A stretch of 61,886 nucleotides of DNA from Algoriphagus sp. (GTDB taxonomy: Bacteria > Bacteroidota > Bacteroidia > Cytophagales > Cyclobacteriaceae), in NCBI GenBank assembly GCA_018336015.1, contig JAGXQZ010000055.1:1-61886 (forward strand), read 5' to 3'. The stretch's first letter is position 1. Every line of letters begins with the position of its first letter. This document shows, in pieces, positions 9,025-18,469 of this stretch. A program made the position numbers and the translations under genes. Below the pieces are notes generated by a model. The model made no database searches. It saw only the letters and a list, made by a program, of their open reading frames with translations, and was not told where the DNA came from.

Positions 9025-10203
9025 TTATGCGGTTCGTAATCGGTTACTTACTTTATTGGATTCGGCTGCTACAGCCTCATCCTGATGATCTCCACGGCTC
9101 ACACTTAGGATAATCCCAAGGGCAGTTCCTGTGAAAATCAAAGAGGTGCCTCCCATGCTCAAAAGCGGCAACGGAAGTCCAGTAATTGGCCCCAACCCCA
9201 CGGCCACGGCCATATTGACCAAGGCTTGGATGACCAAGGCGAAACTCAAACCTGCGGAAAGCAAACCTCCGAAGGCCTTGTTGGAATTGGCGACGATTCG
9301 CATCCCGCGATAGAGGAGTGCGAGGTAGAGGAAAAGCACTGCAGCTCCACCCACCATGCCGTATTCCTCGATGATGATGGAGTAGATGAAATCAGAATAC
9401 GGGTGAGGCAGTGAATTTCTTTGATCACTGTTGCCGGGACCTTTTCCGGTAATACCTCCCGTAGCAATAGCGATGTAAGATTGCTCTGCCTGAAAAGGAA
9501 TTTTGGTGTCATCTCCTTTGGATTCCTTGAAAGACTCAATCCGGGAAATAAAAGTCTCCAAACGCTGACCTGCAATCAATGCAATAGACAATCCTAATAA
9601 CCCGACCATGACCACAAGTGCCAAATGCTTCACAGGAACTCGTCCAATGAACATGATCAGCAGACAAGTCATCAATAATAAAATAGCCGTGGACATATTG
9701 GCCATGCCGATGAGTGCGCAGATGGCTCCGATGGAAATAATGATGGGAAGCAAAGTACCCGTCAAGTCCTCGATGTTGTTTTGACGCTTGGCAAGCATGG
9801 CAGCAAGTGCTGCAATCAAGGAGAGTTTCGCCAAATCTGAAGGCTGAAATGCCTGATTGATGACCGGAATGGTCAACCAACGATTGGCCTCATTGATATT
9901 GTCCCCAAAGAAGAATGTCACCGCCAATAGTGGAATGGACAGGTACATGAACAGCCTCGCATAAAGGGCATATTTCCTGTAAGGCATCTTATGCGCCAGC
10001 CACATCACAAAAAGTGACAGGAACACCAAGAAGGAATGACGGAACAAATACAATTCTGTATTGCCTCCGGCAGTCTTATAAGCCAAGGTCCCGGTGGCTG
10101 AGTATACCACCAGAATGCTGAACATAGAAAGCAAAATCACGATCGCCCAGATCATGGGATCGCCCTTAAAATGCTCGTCTATCCATGCCTTCAGGTGATT
10201 CAT
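9025..10203 (-). CDS. ftsW: Lipid II polymerase / division SEDS protein FtsW
   Basis: 392 residues, polytopic with about ten membrane segments. FtsW is the SEDS glycosyltransferase that polymerises lipid II at the septum together with ftsI. The family core includes NEANRWLTIPVINQAFQPSD with the SEDS-typical AKLSLI, the large periplasmic loop with QAEQSYIAIATGGITGKGPG, and GLPLPLLSMGGTSL near the C-terminus. The start overlaps murD by 4 bp. Its stop codon is in frame with murG. Confidence 0.95.
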   Translation of the reverse strand: MNHLKAWIDEHFKGDPMIWAIVILLSMFSILVVYSATGTLAYKTAGGNTELYLFRHSFLVFLSLFVMWLAHKMPYRKYALYARLFMYLSIPLLAVTFFFGDNINEANRWLTIPVINQAFQPSDLAKLSLIAALAAMLAKRQNNIEDLTGTLLPIIISIGAICALIGMANMSTAILLLMTCLLIMFIGRVPVKHLALVVMVGLLGLSIALIAGQRLETFISRIESFKESKGDDTKIPFQAEQSYIAIATGGITGKGPGNSDQRNSLPHPYSDFIYSIIIEEYGMVGGAAVLFLYLALLYRGMRIVANSNKAFGGLLSAGLSFALVIQALVNMAVAVGLGPITGLPLPLLSMGGTSLIFTGTALGIILSVSRGDHQDEAVAAESNKVSNRLRTA

Positions 10204-11555
10204 ACCTCTTGGTTTTCATTTAAATTCAAAACCGCTGAACGAAACTGCTCGCCGCGGTCTTCGTAATTTTTGAACAAATCGAAGCTGGCGCATGCCGGTG
10301 AAAGCAACACTACTTCACCTTTAGCTGCCAATTGTTGACCCCAAAGCACTGCTTCTCGGATATCCTGAGTTTCTCTGATCTCAGAGATACTTCCCGCAAA
10401 AGCCTTTTTGAGCTTTTCATTATCGGTACCCAAGCAGATCAGGGCTTTCACTTTACCATCCTTGACCAAGTCATAGAGCACCGTGTAATCATTCCCTTTG
10501 TCCACACCTCCGGCTATCCAGATCATGGGATCCGCGTAGCTTCCCAAGGCATAATAGGTGGACTCCACATTGGTGCCTTTGCTATCGTTGACAAAGCGAA
10601 CACCATCCACCGTACGGATCAATTCCATCCGGTGAGGAGCATTTTTGAAGGTTTTGAAACCTGCGATCAACTGCTCTTCCGTCAATCCTGCCAGGAGAGC
10701 AGCAGTACCAGCGAATAGCGAGTTCAGAATATTATGCTTGCCTTGGATGGAAAGTCCACTGACTGGAATTTTTGCAGTCTTATCTGCGGCATTAATAATC
10801 AACAGCTCTCCATCGCTGAAGCCTCCTTTTTCTTGCTTTTCTTCAAGTGAGATCCAAAAAGCTGAGGCTTTAGCCGGCTTTATCTGAAGTCCTTTTTGGC
10901 TCAGAAGATCCTCCTTGTAATAAATAGCCTTGTCTCTGGAAGTCATCATTTTAAACAAGCCCATCTTGGACATGATGTAGTTGTCCAGCTGGTACTCATA
11001 TCGATCCAAGTGATCCGGAGTAATATTGGTCAGGACCGCAATGTTGGGTCTGAAGCACATAAAACCGTCAATCTGAAAGCTGGAAGTCTCAATGACCCAC
11101 CAATCGTGGTCCTTTTCTACCAATTGGCCCGCCCAGCTTTTTCCCACATTGCCTGCAAGCCCCACATCCAACCCTGCCTCTTTGAGCAGATGGTAGGTCA
11201 GAAGGGTCGTGGTTGTTTTTCCATTGGTACCTGTGATGGCAATCACCTTACCTGCAGAGTAATGACAGGCAAACTCCAATTCATCGATTACCGGAATTCC
11301 CTCCTCATGGGCCTTTTTGATCAAAGGAGCCTTGTCTGGAATCCCCGGACTTTTGATGATCAAGTCTGAGGAAAGAATTTTTGCTTCATCATGACCACCC
11401 TCCTCAAAACCTATCCCTGCCTCAATCAAGGCTTCTTTTCTGGATGAAGAAATGGCTCCCATATCCGAAACCCACACGCCATAGCCTTCCCGCTTGGCGA
11501 GCAGTGCTGCTCCCAATCCGCTTTCTCCGGCTCCAAGGATGGCTAGTTGTTTCAT
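10200..11555 (-). CDS. murD: UDP-MurNAc-L-alanine--D-glutamate ligase MurD
   Basis: 451 residues. It adds D-Glu to the stem peptide. Seen are the N-terminal nucleotide fold (AILGAGESGLGAALLA), the ATP loop [10 protein letters not shown] (108-117), NITPDHLDRY and the C-terminal ligase domain with NDSKGTNVEST and SPACASFDLFKNYEDRG, both classic MurD motifs. It lies 9 bp after mraY and overlaps ftsW by 4 bp. Confidence 0.97.
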   Translation of the reverse strand: MKQLAILGAGESGLGAALLAKREGYGVWVSDMGAISSSRKEALIEAGIGFEEGGHDEAKILSSDLIIKSPGIPDKAPLIKKAHEEGIPVIDELEFACHYSAGKVIAITGTNGKTTTTLLTYHLLKEAGLDVGLAGNVGKSWAGQLVEKDHDWWVIETSSFQIDGFMCFRPNIAVLTNITPDHLDRYEYQLDNYIMSKMGLFKMMTSRDKAIYYKEDLLSQKGLQIKPAKASAFWISLEEKQEKGGFSDGELLIINAADKTAKIPVSGLSIQGKHNILNSLFAGTAALLAGLTEEQLIAGFKTFKNAPHRMELIRTVDGVRFVNDSKGTNVESTYYALGSYADPMIWIAGGVDKGNDYTVLYDLVKDGKVKALICLGTDNEKLKKAFAGSISEIRETQDIREAVLWGQQLAAKGEVVLLSPACASFDLFKNYEDRGEQFRSAVLNLNENQEV

Positions 11556-11564
11556 GACGATGTT

Positions 11565-12776
11565 TTATCTCAGTTTAAGGGTTGCCAAAGTGATGACTGC
11601 CAAAAGGATTCCCACGATCCAAAATCGGGTCACGATCTTGGCTTCGTGAATGCCTTTTTTCTGGTAATGATGGTGAAGAGGAGACATCAAGAAAATCCTT
11701 CGTCCCTCTCCATATTTTCTTTTTGTGTATTTGAAATAGCTGACCTGAATCATGACACTGAGATTTTCGACTAAGAAAATCCCGCACATAACCGGAATCA
11801 ATAGCTCCTTGCGAAGGGTCAAAGCCAATACTGCGATCACCCCACCGAGCATCAGCGAACCGGTATCCCCCATAAAAACTTGAGCCGGATAGGCATTGTA
11901 CCAGAGGAAACCGATACATGCCCCGATAAAGGCTGCAGCAAAAATCACGAGCTCCCCGGAGTTGGGGATGTACATGATGTTGAGGTATTGGGAGAAAATG
12001 GCATTACCACTCAGGTAAGCGAAAATGGCAATCGCCAATCCAATAATTGCAGAGGTACCTGCGGCCAATCCATCGATCCCGTCGGTGATGTTTGCCCCAT
12101 TCGATACAGCCGTGATGATGAAAATCGCAACCAAAATGTAGAGTACAGGTACCATGGACTCACCCATGAAACCGAGGAGGTTCTCATAGTTGAGTTCGTT
12201 GTTTTTGAAAAATGGAATGGTAGTCTTGAGTGCTTTGACATCTTGGAATGCCGGAGTCTCCACCACACCACTCTCTACAGATACCGGAGTGGAAAATTCA
12301 CGAACGACCACATCGTCATGATAATAAAGTGTGGCACCCACAATGATACCGATTCCAATCTGTCCTACAATTTTGAATCTACCCTTCAATCCTTCCTTGT
12401 TTTTGCGAAAAACCTTGATGTAATCGTCCAAGAATCCTATCAATCCCAACCAAACTGTGGTGATCAAAAGAAGGATGATGTAGATATTATTCAGATTGGC
12501 AAAAAGTAAAGTAGGAATGAGGATCGCGGCGATCATCATCAAGCCACCCATGGTTGGTGTGCCTTTCTTTTGGCTTTGTCCCTCCAAACCCAAATCACGG
12601 ACAGTCTCACCGATTTGTCTGTTTCGGATCCAATTAATGATGTGATGGCCAAATGTGATGGTAATGATCAAAGAAATCACAGCTGCCATTCCTGCACGGA
12701 ACGAGATGTATCTGAACACGCCCGTTCCCGGGATGTCCAACACTCGATCTAGGTAATCAAAAATGGGGTAAAGCAT
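11565..12776 (-). CDS. mraY: Phospho-MurNAc-pentapeptide transferase MraY
   Basis: 403 residues, polytopic. MraY makes lipid I from UDP-MurNAc-pentapeptide and undecaprenyl phosphate. Motifs are [33 protein letters not shown], the catalytic [26 protein letters not shown] and [11 protein letters not shown]. There is an extra stretch of about 45 residues after the DDYIK motif (residues about 165-210, containing [10 protein letters not shown]), which explains a length above the proteobacterial 360. The gene lies 1 bp after murE. Confidence 0.97.
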   Translation of the reverse strand: MLYPIFDYLDRVLDIPGTGVFRYISFRAGMAAVISLIITITFGHHIINWIRNRQIGETVRDLGLEGQSQKKGTPTMGGLMMIAAILIPTLLFANLNNIYIILLLITTVWLGLIGFLDDYIKVFRKNKEGLKGRFKIVGQIGIGIIVGATLYYHDDVVVREFSTPVSVESGVVETPAFQDVKALKTTIPFFKNNELNYENLLGFMGESMVPVLYILVAIFIITAVSNGANITDGIDGLAAGTSAIIGLAIAIFAYLSGNAIFSQYLNIMYIPNSGELVIFAAAFIGACIGFLWYNAYPAQVFMGDTGSLMLGGVIAVLALTLRKELLIPVMCGIFLVENLSVMIQVSYFKYTKRKYGEGRRIFLMSPLHHHYQKKGIHEAKIVTRFWIVGILLAVITLATLKLR

Positions 12777-12777
12777 C

Positions 12778-14241
12778 TTAGTTTCCTGTCAATTGGGTTA
12801 ATAATTCTGTCGCGACCTCTGCATCATCAAAGTGATGCTTTACGCCTTTGATTTCTTGGTAATCTTCATGGCCTTTACCGGCAATGAGGATGATATCTCC
12901 CTTTTGGGAAAGCATAATGGCTGTCTTGATGGCCTCTCTTCGGTCCTCGATGGTGAGGGTTTTCCGTACTTCCGAAGGCCCTACGCCAGCCTGCATATCC
13001 CGGAGGATCTCCATGGGTTCTTCAAATCGCGGATTGTCAGAAGTGAAAATGGCCTTGGTGCTCTCCGAAACGGCAATCTTCGCCATGGTTGGGCGCTTGG
13101 TTTTGTCTCGGTTTCCTCCACATCCCACTACCGTGATCAGCTGCTCATTTCCGGTCCGGAAAGCATTGATCGTCTTGAGGACATTGTCCAAGGCATCCGG
13201 GGTGTGGGCATAATCCACGATGGCAGTGATACCACCAATTGAAATTCGGTCAAAACGCCCTTTGGCACCTTTAATCCCGGATAGCTGTCTTAGAACTTCC
13301 TCTTCGTCCTCACCCAAAAGGACTGCTACTCCCAATACTCCAAGGAGATTGTAAGCATTGAAAGAGCCAATCATTCTAAACCAGATCAACTTGCCATTGA
13401 TATCCAGCTCGAGGCCTTCCAGTGTATTGGATAGGATTTTCGCTTTAAAGTCAGCGGCTGATTTCAAGCCAAAAGTCTGATGGGTGCCTTTGCAGTTTTG
13501 CACCATGACCATCCCCCGCTTATCGTCCGCATTGACCAAGGCAAAAGCATCTTTGGGAAGTTCATCAAAGAGCTTCTTCTTAGCCTTGATGTACTCGTCA
13601 AAGGTGCCGTGATAGTCAAGATGATCGTGGGTAATATTGGTAAATACCGCTCCAGCCAACTTTAAACCGGCAATTCGCTCCTGTACGATGGCATGGGAAC
13701 TCGCCTCCATAAAGCAGTGCGTACATCCGGCATCTACCATTTTGCGAAGCAAGGCCTGCACACTCACCGCATCCGGCGTAGTATGGGTCGAAGGAATTAC
13801 CTCCTCGTTGATTTTATTTTCTACTGTTGAAAGTAAGCCGGTGCTGTAGCCCATTCGGACAAAAAGCTGGTGCAAAAGCGTTACCGTAGTGGTCTTGCCA
13901 TTGGTCCCGGTGACTGCTACAACTTTGATCTTATCTGATGGATTTCCATAAAAATTAGAAGCCATGATACCCAATGCTTTGGCAGAACTGACTACCTGCA
14001 CATAGGTCACATCTTCTTTCAACTGCTCCGGAAGCCGCTCGCAAACCACGGTGGAAGCACCCATTTCCAAGGCAGTCTGGATAAAATCATGACCATCCAC
14101 TTGAGTACCGGGCACAGCTACAAATGCTGCATTGGCACTCACTTTTCTACTATCAAATACAATATCACTCACCCGACGCTCCATGTCGCCGATAGTCGAG
14201 GTAAGTGAAACCTTATATAATATGTCCTTCAGCACGTTCAT
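12778..14241 (-). CDS. murE: UDP-MurNAc-tripeptide synthetase MurE, meso-diaminopimelate type
   Basis: 487 residues. It adds the third stem-peptide residue. The ATP loop is [11 protein letters not shown] (residues 110-120), followed by [10 protein letters not shown] and the C-terminal domain. The specificity motif is DNPR (residues 402-405), which in known MurE enzymes goes with meso-diaminopimelate rather than lysine. The gene starts directly after the ftsI stop with no spacer. Confidence 0.96.
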   Translation of the reverse strand: MNVLKDILYKVSLTSTIGDMERRVSDIVFDSRKVSANAAFVAVPGTQVDGHDFIQTALEMGASTVVCERLPEQLKEDVTYVQVVSSAKALGIMASNFYGNPSDKIKVVAVTGTNGKTTTVTLLHQLFVRMGYSTGLLSTVENKINEEVIPSTHTTPDAVSVQALLRKMVDAGCTHCFMEASSHAIVQERIAGLKLAGAVFTNITHDHLDYHGTFDEYIKAKKKLFDELPKDAFALVNADDKRGMVMVQNCKGTHQTFGLKSAADFKAKILSNTLEGLELDINGKLIWFRMIGSFNAYNLLGVLGVAVLLGEDEEEVLRQLSGIKGAKGRFDRISIGGITAIVDYAHTPDALDNVLKTINAFRTGNEQLITVVGCGGNRDKTKRPTMAKIAVSESTKAIFTSDNPRFEEPMEILRDMQAGVGPSEVRKTLTIEDRREAIKTAIMLSQKGDIILIAGKGHEDYQEIKGVKHHFDDAEVATELLTQLTGN

Positions 14242-16350
14242 CTATCCAAGCACTAGGTTAATGGTGGTATTGGGAGTCAGCTGGGTACCTGGCATAATGG
14301 ACTGCTCAATGACCCTACCCCTTCCGTTGTAATTCACTTTAATGCCTTTGTTTTCCAAAATGAAAAGGGCATCTCTCAAAGGCATTCCAGACACATCAGG
14401 CACCACAGGCTTTTCTGTGTCGTTGATTTTTAAATTGATTTTATCGTCAGTGACTGCCACAGAAATCCAATCCTCAGCAGAAGGAGTCTTGGCAGAAATT
14501 CCCAATTGCTCAAAGATTCCCTGCAGCTCCTCTCCTTTTCCTGTACCCACCTCAGGGAGTTTGGAAGTAAGATTTTCAGCAGTGAAAATCTTGGTCTGAT
14601 CTACCGGATTTAGCTCCATATCCAGCGCATAGATTCGATCAGCTATTTCCTTGAAAACCGGTGCAGAGACATCTCCACCGTATGCTGCAAGACCTGTTGG
14701 GCTATCAATCACCACAATCATGCTGTACTTTGGACGATCAGCGGGAAAGTACCCTGCAAAGCTGGTGTAGTAGGTTTCGGTGTATTTACCGTTGACAAGC
14801 TTTTGAGCAGTTCCGGTTTTTCCAGCGATTTTGTAGTTGTCGTTTTTGATATTCTTGGCAGTCCCGTTTTCTACCACTCCCAAGAGGAGTGCCTGAAGCT
14901 GCTTAATTGTTTTTTCGGATGCGATTTGTTTGCGATATACGGTCGGTTCGAAGGTCTCTACCATCTGATTACCGCTTCCAACCGCTTTGACAAAAAGCGG
15001 CTTCATCATTACGCCGTTGTTTGCTACCGCATTGTAGAGCGCTAGGGTGTGAATTGGATTGACTTTGGACTCATACCCAATCGAAATCCAGGGAAGAGAG
15101 GTCCCATACCAGTTTTTTGCTCCCGGTTTTTTGAAAAACGGTTTACCTTCTCCGGAAATCTGGAGATTCATAGGTTCGGCCAAACCAACCTTTTCCACAT
15201 ACCCCATAAACTTGGAAGGACTGGAGCCAAAATGCATGTCCACCAATTTGGAAATCGCTACGTTGGATGATTTTTCAAATGCCTCTCTTATGGTAATTGT
15301 ACCATACCCCCCGTACTTGGCATCGTACATGGTTTGATTGTAGAAGCGATGTGCACCATTTCCTGTCTCGATCAGCTCATTGGGAGTCACTTTATTTTCC
15401 TCCAATAGGGCTAACATCGACACTAGTTTGAATGTAGATCCTGGCTCAACGCTTCCGATGTCGCCCACTGCGTAGTTGTAGCTTTCAGAGTAGCCTACTC
15501 CACTTTTATTTTTTTGAAGATTGGAAATGGCTTTGACGTGCCCTGTCTTGACCTCCATGACAATCACTGAACCGAATGCAGCATCCCGATCGGTCAACTG
15601 TCTTCTCAAAGCTGTCTCTGCGATGTCTTGGATATTTACATCCAAGGTGGTGAATACATCATATCCATTCTCCGGCTTGATGTCATCTGCATCAAACATG
15701 GGCTTCCATACATTGCCGGAAAGCCGCTGAAACAAAGCCTTTCCATCGGTACCTTTGAGGTAATTGTTGAAGGAATATTCGATTCCGGCTCCGTTTTCAT
15801 CTTCATTCAAAAAACCAACCGTACGGCTAGCCAAGGAGTTGAACGGGCGGTATCGCTTTTCTACTTTTTCAAAAATAACTCCACCGCCAGCTCGGCCTTC
15901 TCTAAAAATCGGCCACTTAGACATGAGCTGCATTTCCTGAAACCCGATTTGAGTCCTATTAAGAACCAGAAAGCGCTTTTTCTCGGTCCTCGCATCCTGA
16001 ATCATGCGGCGGTAGGCTGTCGCAGACTTGTCTTTATAAAATGAGGAGAGCAATCTTGATAGGGAATCTATCCCATTTTTGAACTTGACATCTTTGACCA
16101 CAGTAGGATCGATAGCCACTCGGTAAAAAGGAAGACTGGTAGCCAATAAACTGCCATCAGCCGCATAGATATTTCCCCGGGTAGCGGGCACTTCTCGGTA
16201 CTGGAAGTTGACCTGCTCGGCTTTTGCCTTCCATTTCTCGCCCTCTTTCAGCTGAACCACGGCGATCTTATAAGGAATGGCACACGCAGCCAAAGCCACC
16301 AGGATGAAAATCACCCTTACTCGGAGCACTATGGAGCGTTTGATGTTCAC
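14242..16350 (-). CDS. ftsI: Division transpeptidase FtsI (PBP3-like) with a C-terminal PASTA domain
   Basis: 702 residues from a GTG start that overlaps the ftsL stop (GTGA). There is one N-terminal membrane helix (about 11-30), a PBP dimerisation domain starting at VPATRGNIYAADGSLLA, and a transpeptidase domain with STFK (305-308, active Ser305), SSN (361-363) and KTGT (511-514). From about 640 to the end lies one PASTA domain (VPDVSGMPLRDALFILENKG). It cross-links septal peptidoglycan as the partner of FtsW. A terminal PASTA domain is usual in Bacteroidota and Gram-positives but absent from E. coli FtsI. Confidence 0.96.
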   Translation of the reverse strand: MNIKRSIVLRVRVIFILVALAACAIPYKIAVVQLKEGEKWKAKAEQVNFQYREVPATRGNIYAADGSLLATSLPFYRVAIDPTVVKDVKFKNGIDSLSRLLSSFYKDKSATAYRRMIQDARTEKKRFLVLNRTQIGFQEMQLMSKWPIFREGRAGGGVIFEKVEKRYRPFNSLASRTVGFLNEDENGAGIEYSFNNYLKGTDGKALFQRLSGNVWKPMFDADDIKPENGYDVFTTLDVNIQDIAETALRRQLTDRDAAFGSVIVMEVKTGHVKAISNLQKNKSGVGYSESYNYAVGDIGSVEPGSTFKLVSMLALLEENKVTPNELIETGNGAHRFYNQTMYDAKYGGYGTITIREAFEKSSNVAISKLVDMHFGSSPSKFMGYVEKVGLAEPMNLQISGEGKPFFKKPGAKNWYGTSLPWISIGYESKVNPIHTLALYNAVANNGVMMKPLFVKAVGSGNQMVETFEPTVYRKQIASEKTIKQLQALLLGVVENGTAKNIKNDNYKIAGKTGTAQKLVNGKYTETYYTSFAGYFPADRPKYSMIVVIDSPTGLAAYGGDVSAPVFKEIADRIYALDMELNPVDQTKIFTAENLTSKLPEVGTGKGEELQGIFEQLGISAKTPSAEDWISVAVTDDKINLKINDTEKPVVPDVSGMPLRDALFILENKGIKVNYNGRGRVIEQSIMPGTQLTPNTTINLVLG

Positions 16351-16730
16351 TTGCTTACCTCGATTTTGATCGGTGGCTGGTTCAATTCATAGATTTCAAG
16401 CTGGGCTGCACGCTTGGCCACTTCTGACTGCATGCTGCTTTGCATGTATTCTGCCTCAAGGGTGGTGACATCTGCTCGCAGATCTTCCACTTCTTGTTGG
16501 ACTTTTTCAATTTTTCGGACCATGCTCTCTGCACGGTGATTGCTGTAGATGTAGATTAAAGCGAGCAGTACCAGAAATCCGACAGGGGGTACCAATTGCA
16601 CCGGTACTCCTTCTCCCAAAATTCCTGTCACATCCAGTTTCTCTTCCATCCAGGTAAAAATGGTCTTTTGGGGACCTCCTTTCGGTGTGTTCCCGGCCTT
16701 CAGTTTGCGCTTAAAGGTGTTTTGACTCAT
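16347..16730 (-). CDS. ftsL: FtsL-like division protein
   Basis: 127 residues with a basic cytoplasmic start of about 40 residues, one membrane segment (VPPVGFLVLLALIYIY), then a coiled coil of about 45 residues (RKIEKVQQEVEDLRADV and on). This size, topology and position between rsmH and ftsI fit the FtsL/FtsB class that forms a complex with FtsQ. Sequence similarity in this class is low, so the name rests mostly on topology and context. It overlaps both neighbours by 4 bp. Confidence 0.75.
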   Translation of the reverse strand: MSQNTFKRKLKAGNTPKGGPQKTIFTWMEEKLDVTGILGEGVPVQLVPPVGFLVLLALIYIYSNHRAESMVRKIEKVQQEVEDLRADVTTLEAEYMQSSMQSEVAKRAAQLEIYELNQPPIKIEVSK

Positions 16731-17638
16731 TTTCCTACTTTCTTAGCTACTCTCAACTTGGCACTTCGAGACCGAGGATTAGTCACGAGCTCTTGCTCAT
16801 CGGCCACCACAGCACCTCTAGTCACTGGCTCCAGAGGACGGATCAGATTTCCGTAAAAATCCTTTTCCACCTCACCCTGGAATTTGCCCTTTGCCATCAG
16901 GTTTTTCACCAGACGGTCCTCTAGACTATGGTAGCTCATGACTACCAGTCGCCCTTCGGGCTTGAGCAATTCCACTGCACTCAGGAGCATTTCTTCCAAT
17001 GCTCCCATTTCATCGTTTACTTCAATTCTCAATGCCTGAAAGACCTGAGCGAAGTATTTGTATTCCTTTCCTCTCGGTGCAAACTTTTTCAAGAATGCCG
17101 TAAAGCCTTCTGTCGTCTCAAATGGCTTTGCCGCACGCTCTGCTACAATTGCTTGAGCCAGCGTTTTGGCATTTTTGACTTCCCCATAGATCCCGAGAAT
17201 CTTATGAAGCTTTCCTTCCTCATAGGTATTCAGGACATCTTTGGCAGATATTTCTGCCGACTGATTCATCCTCATGTCCAGGTTGCCGCTAAACCGGGTC
17301 GAAAAACCCCTACTCGGCTCATCAATCTGATGCGAGGAAATCCCCAAATCAGCCAAGATCCCATCCACTTGCTTCACACCATACAGCCTCAGGTACCGCT
17401 TGATATCCCGGAAATTGGCCTGTACGAATGTGAATCGAGGATCTTCAGGAGCATTTGCCAGCGCATCGCTATCCTGATCAAATCCATAGAGATGGCCTTT
17501 ATCCAGGTGTTTTAATATTTCCTTGGAATGACCTCCACCCCCAAAAGTGACATCGACATAGATCCCGTTGGGATCAATAGCCAAGCCTTCAGTGCATTGG
17601 GAGAGCATCACTGGGATATGGTACACAGACTCAGTCAT
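16727..17638 (-). CDS. rsmH: 16S rRNA (cytosine-1402-N4)-methyltransferase RsmH (MraW)
   Basis: 303 residues. It methylates N4 of C1402 in 16S rRNA using SAM. Marks are the N-terminal YHIPVMLSQ, the SAM loop YVDVTFGGGGHSKEIL (27-42), ILADLGISSHQID, RMNQS, and the C-terminal VMSYHSLEDRLVKN and RSRSAKLRV. The gene sits 5 bp after mraZ and overlaps ftsL by 4 bp. Confidence 0.97.
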   Translation of the reverse strand: MTESVYHIPVMLSQCTEGLAIDPNGIYVDVTFGGGGHSKEILKHLDKGHLYGFDQDSDALANAPEDPRFTFVQANFRDIKRYLRLYGVKQVDGILADLGISSHQIDEPSRGFSTRFSGNLDMRMNQSAEISAKDVLNTYEEGKLHKILGIYGEVKNAKTLAQAIVAERAAKPFETTEGFTAFLKKFAPRGKEYKYFAQVFQALRIEVNDEMGALEEMLLSAVELLKPEGRLVVMSYHSLEDRLVKNLMAKGKFQGEVEKDFYGNLIRPLEPVTRGAVVADEQELVTNPRSRSAKLRVAKKVGK

Positions 17639-17643
17639 AGCGC

Positions 17644-18078
17644 TTAGGAGAGATACTTTTCCATCAGGCCGGACAAGTCCGCCGGATCTACAATGATGTT
17701 TTTGAGGTAATTGTCAGGATTCCAGAGTTCGATACGAGTTCCCATGCCCACGACCACGACGTCCTTGTCCAGGCTGGCATAGGTTTGATAAAGCTTGGGA
17801 ATCAGCAATCTCCCCGCAGCATCCAATTCCACCTCGACGATGGAATTGAAAAAAGACCTTTGCAGCATACGCTGCTCTGGATTGTTGATATTCAGGGACT
17901 TGATCTGACTCTCGAGCTTCTTATACTCTACCATGGGATAAAGTGCAAGGCATTTGTCTTCAGCCATGCGGAGCATGAGCGAAGGCCCATTAGCCTCAGG
18001 AATTGCCGCCTTGATCTTGGCAGGCAACACCAGACGCCCTTTGGGATCTAGCTTGCTATCGTATTGACTGTTGAACAT
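17644..18078 (-). CDS. mraZ: Division/cell-wall operon regulator MraZ
   Basis: 144 residues from ATG at 18078. A longer frame to 18138 would run through the candidate promoter and lacks family similarity. Two SpoVT/AbrB-like repeats are visible: YDSKLDPKGRLVLPAKIKA and VEVDAAGRLLIPKLYQT, each with the DxxGRhxhP core. MraZ binds repeated TGGGN boxes ahead of its own operon and represses it in known species. Such boxes are present upstream here (18141-18170). Confidence 0.95.
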   Translation of the reverse strand: MFNSQYDSKLDPKGRLVLPAKIKAAIPEANGPSLMLRMAEDKCLALYPMVEYKKLESQIKSLNINNPEQRMLQRSFFNSIVEVELDAAGRLLIPKLYQTYASLDKDVVVVGMGTRIELWNPDNYLKNIIVDPADLSGLMEKYLS

Positions 18079-18114
18079 TGGCTTACTTCTATTCGGTAGA
18101 GTTTTCTGTAAAAA

Positions 18115-18122
18115 CAAAAGTA
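18115..18122 (-). promoter_or_regulatory. Candidate -7 promoter element of the mraZ operon
   Basis: On the minus strand the sequence TACTTTTG matches the Bacteroidota -7 consensus TAnnTTTG. It lies about 37 bp before the mraZ ATG and directly downstream of the MraZ box array. I see no good -33 TTTG at the usual distance; that region is taken up by the operator. Confidence 0.55.
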
Positions 18123-18140
18123 AGAAAATGGCGTACACAT

Positions 18141-18170
18141 TCTACCACTTTCCCCCACTTTTTCCCACTT
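18141..18170 (-). promoter_or_regulatory. MraZ operator: three 10-bp direct repeats
   Basis: The minus strand reads TGGGAAAAAG, TGGGGGAAAG, TGGTAGAATG, that is three TGG(G)N boxes each separated by 5 bases. This is the layout described for MraZ operators in other bacteria. The third box is degenerate at one position. It lies just upstream of the candidate -7 element, suiting autorepression by the first gene of the operon. Confidence 0.85.
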
Positions 18171-18419
18171 TGTTTTAAAAGTAGCCAAAAGAATGTTCCA
18201 ACCCAATATTTTTTAGAAAAAACCCAAGAAAATTTTATTGATTCTCAAAGGTTTAGCAGCAGGAGTAAAGAGCAAAAAAATAGGCCTAATTAGGCCATAT
18301 TTGAGGTTTTTGAATCTAAATCTCTTAACTCATGCTACCCACTTGGATACGAACTGAAAAAATGTGGGAGAAAATCCCATGAAAAACCTATCTCTTGTCC
18401 ATTTCGAATAGCTAAAAAT
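18171..18419. other. Gene-free stretch upstream of the mraZ operon
   Basis: I see no gene here. It holds a perfect 14-bp palindrome GGCCTAATTAGGCC at 18283-18296 and a small TGGGA/TCCCA stem around 18365-18379. The palindrome could be a protein-binding site, but nothing ties it to a regulator. Confidence 0.5.
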
Positions 18420-18448
18420 TAAAAAACCTGCCCTAAGGGACAGGTCTT
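18420..18448 (-). terminator. Terminator after the M56 protease gene
   Basis: On the minus strand ACCTG and CAGGT arms plus an inner CC/GG (one mismatch) form a stem over 18426-18445, followed by six T residues. It lies about 20 bp downstream of the M56 gene stop and separates it from the mraZ operon. Confidence 0.75.
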
Positions 18449-18469
18449 TTATGAGGTATCAACACACAA

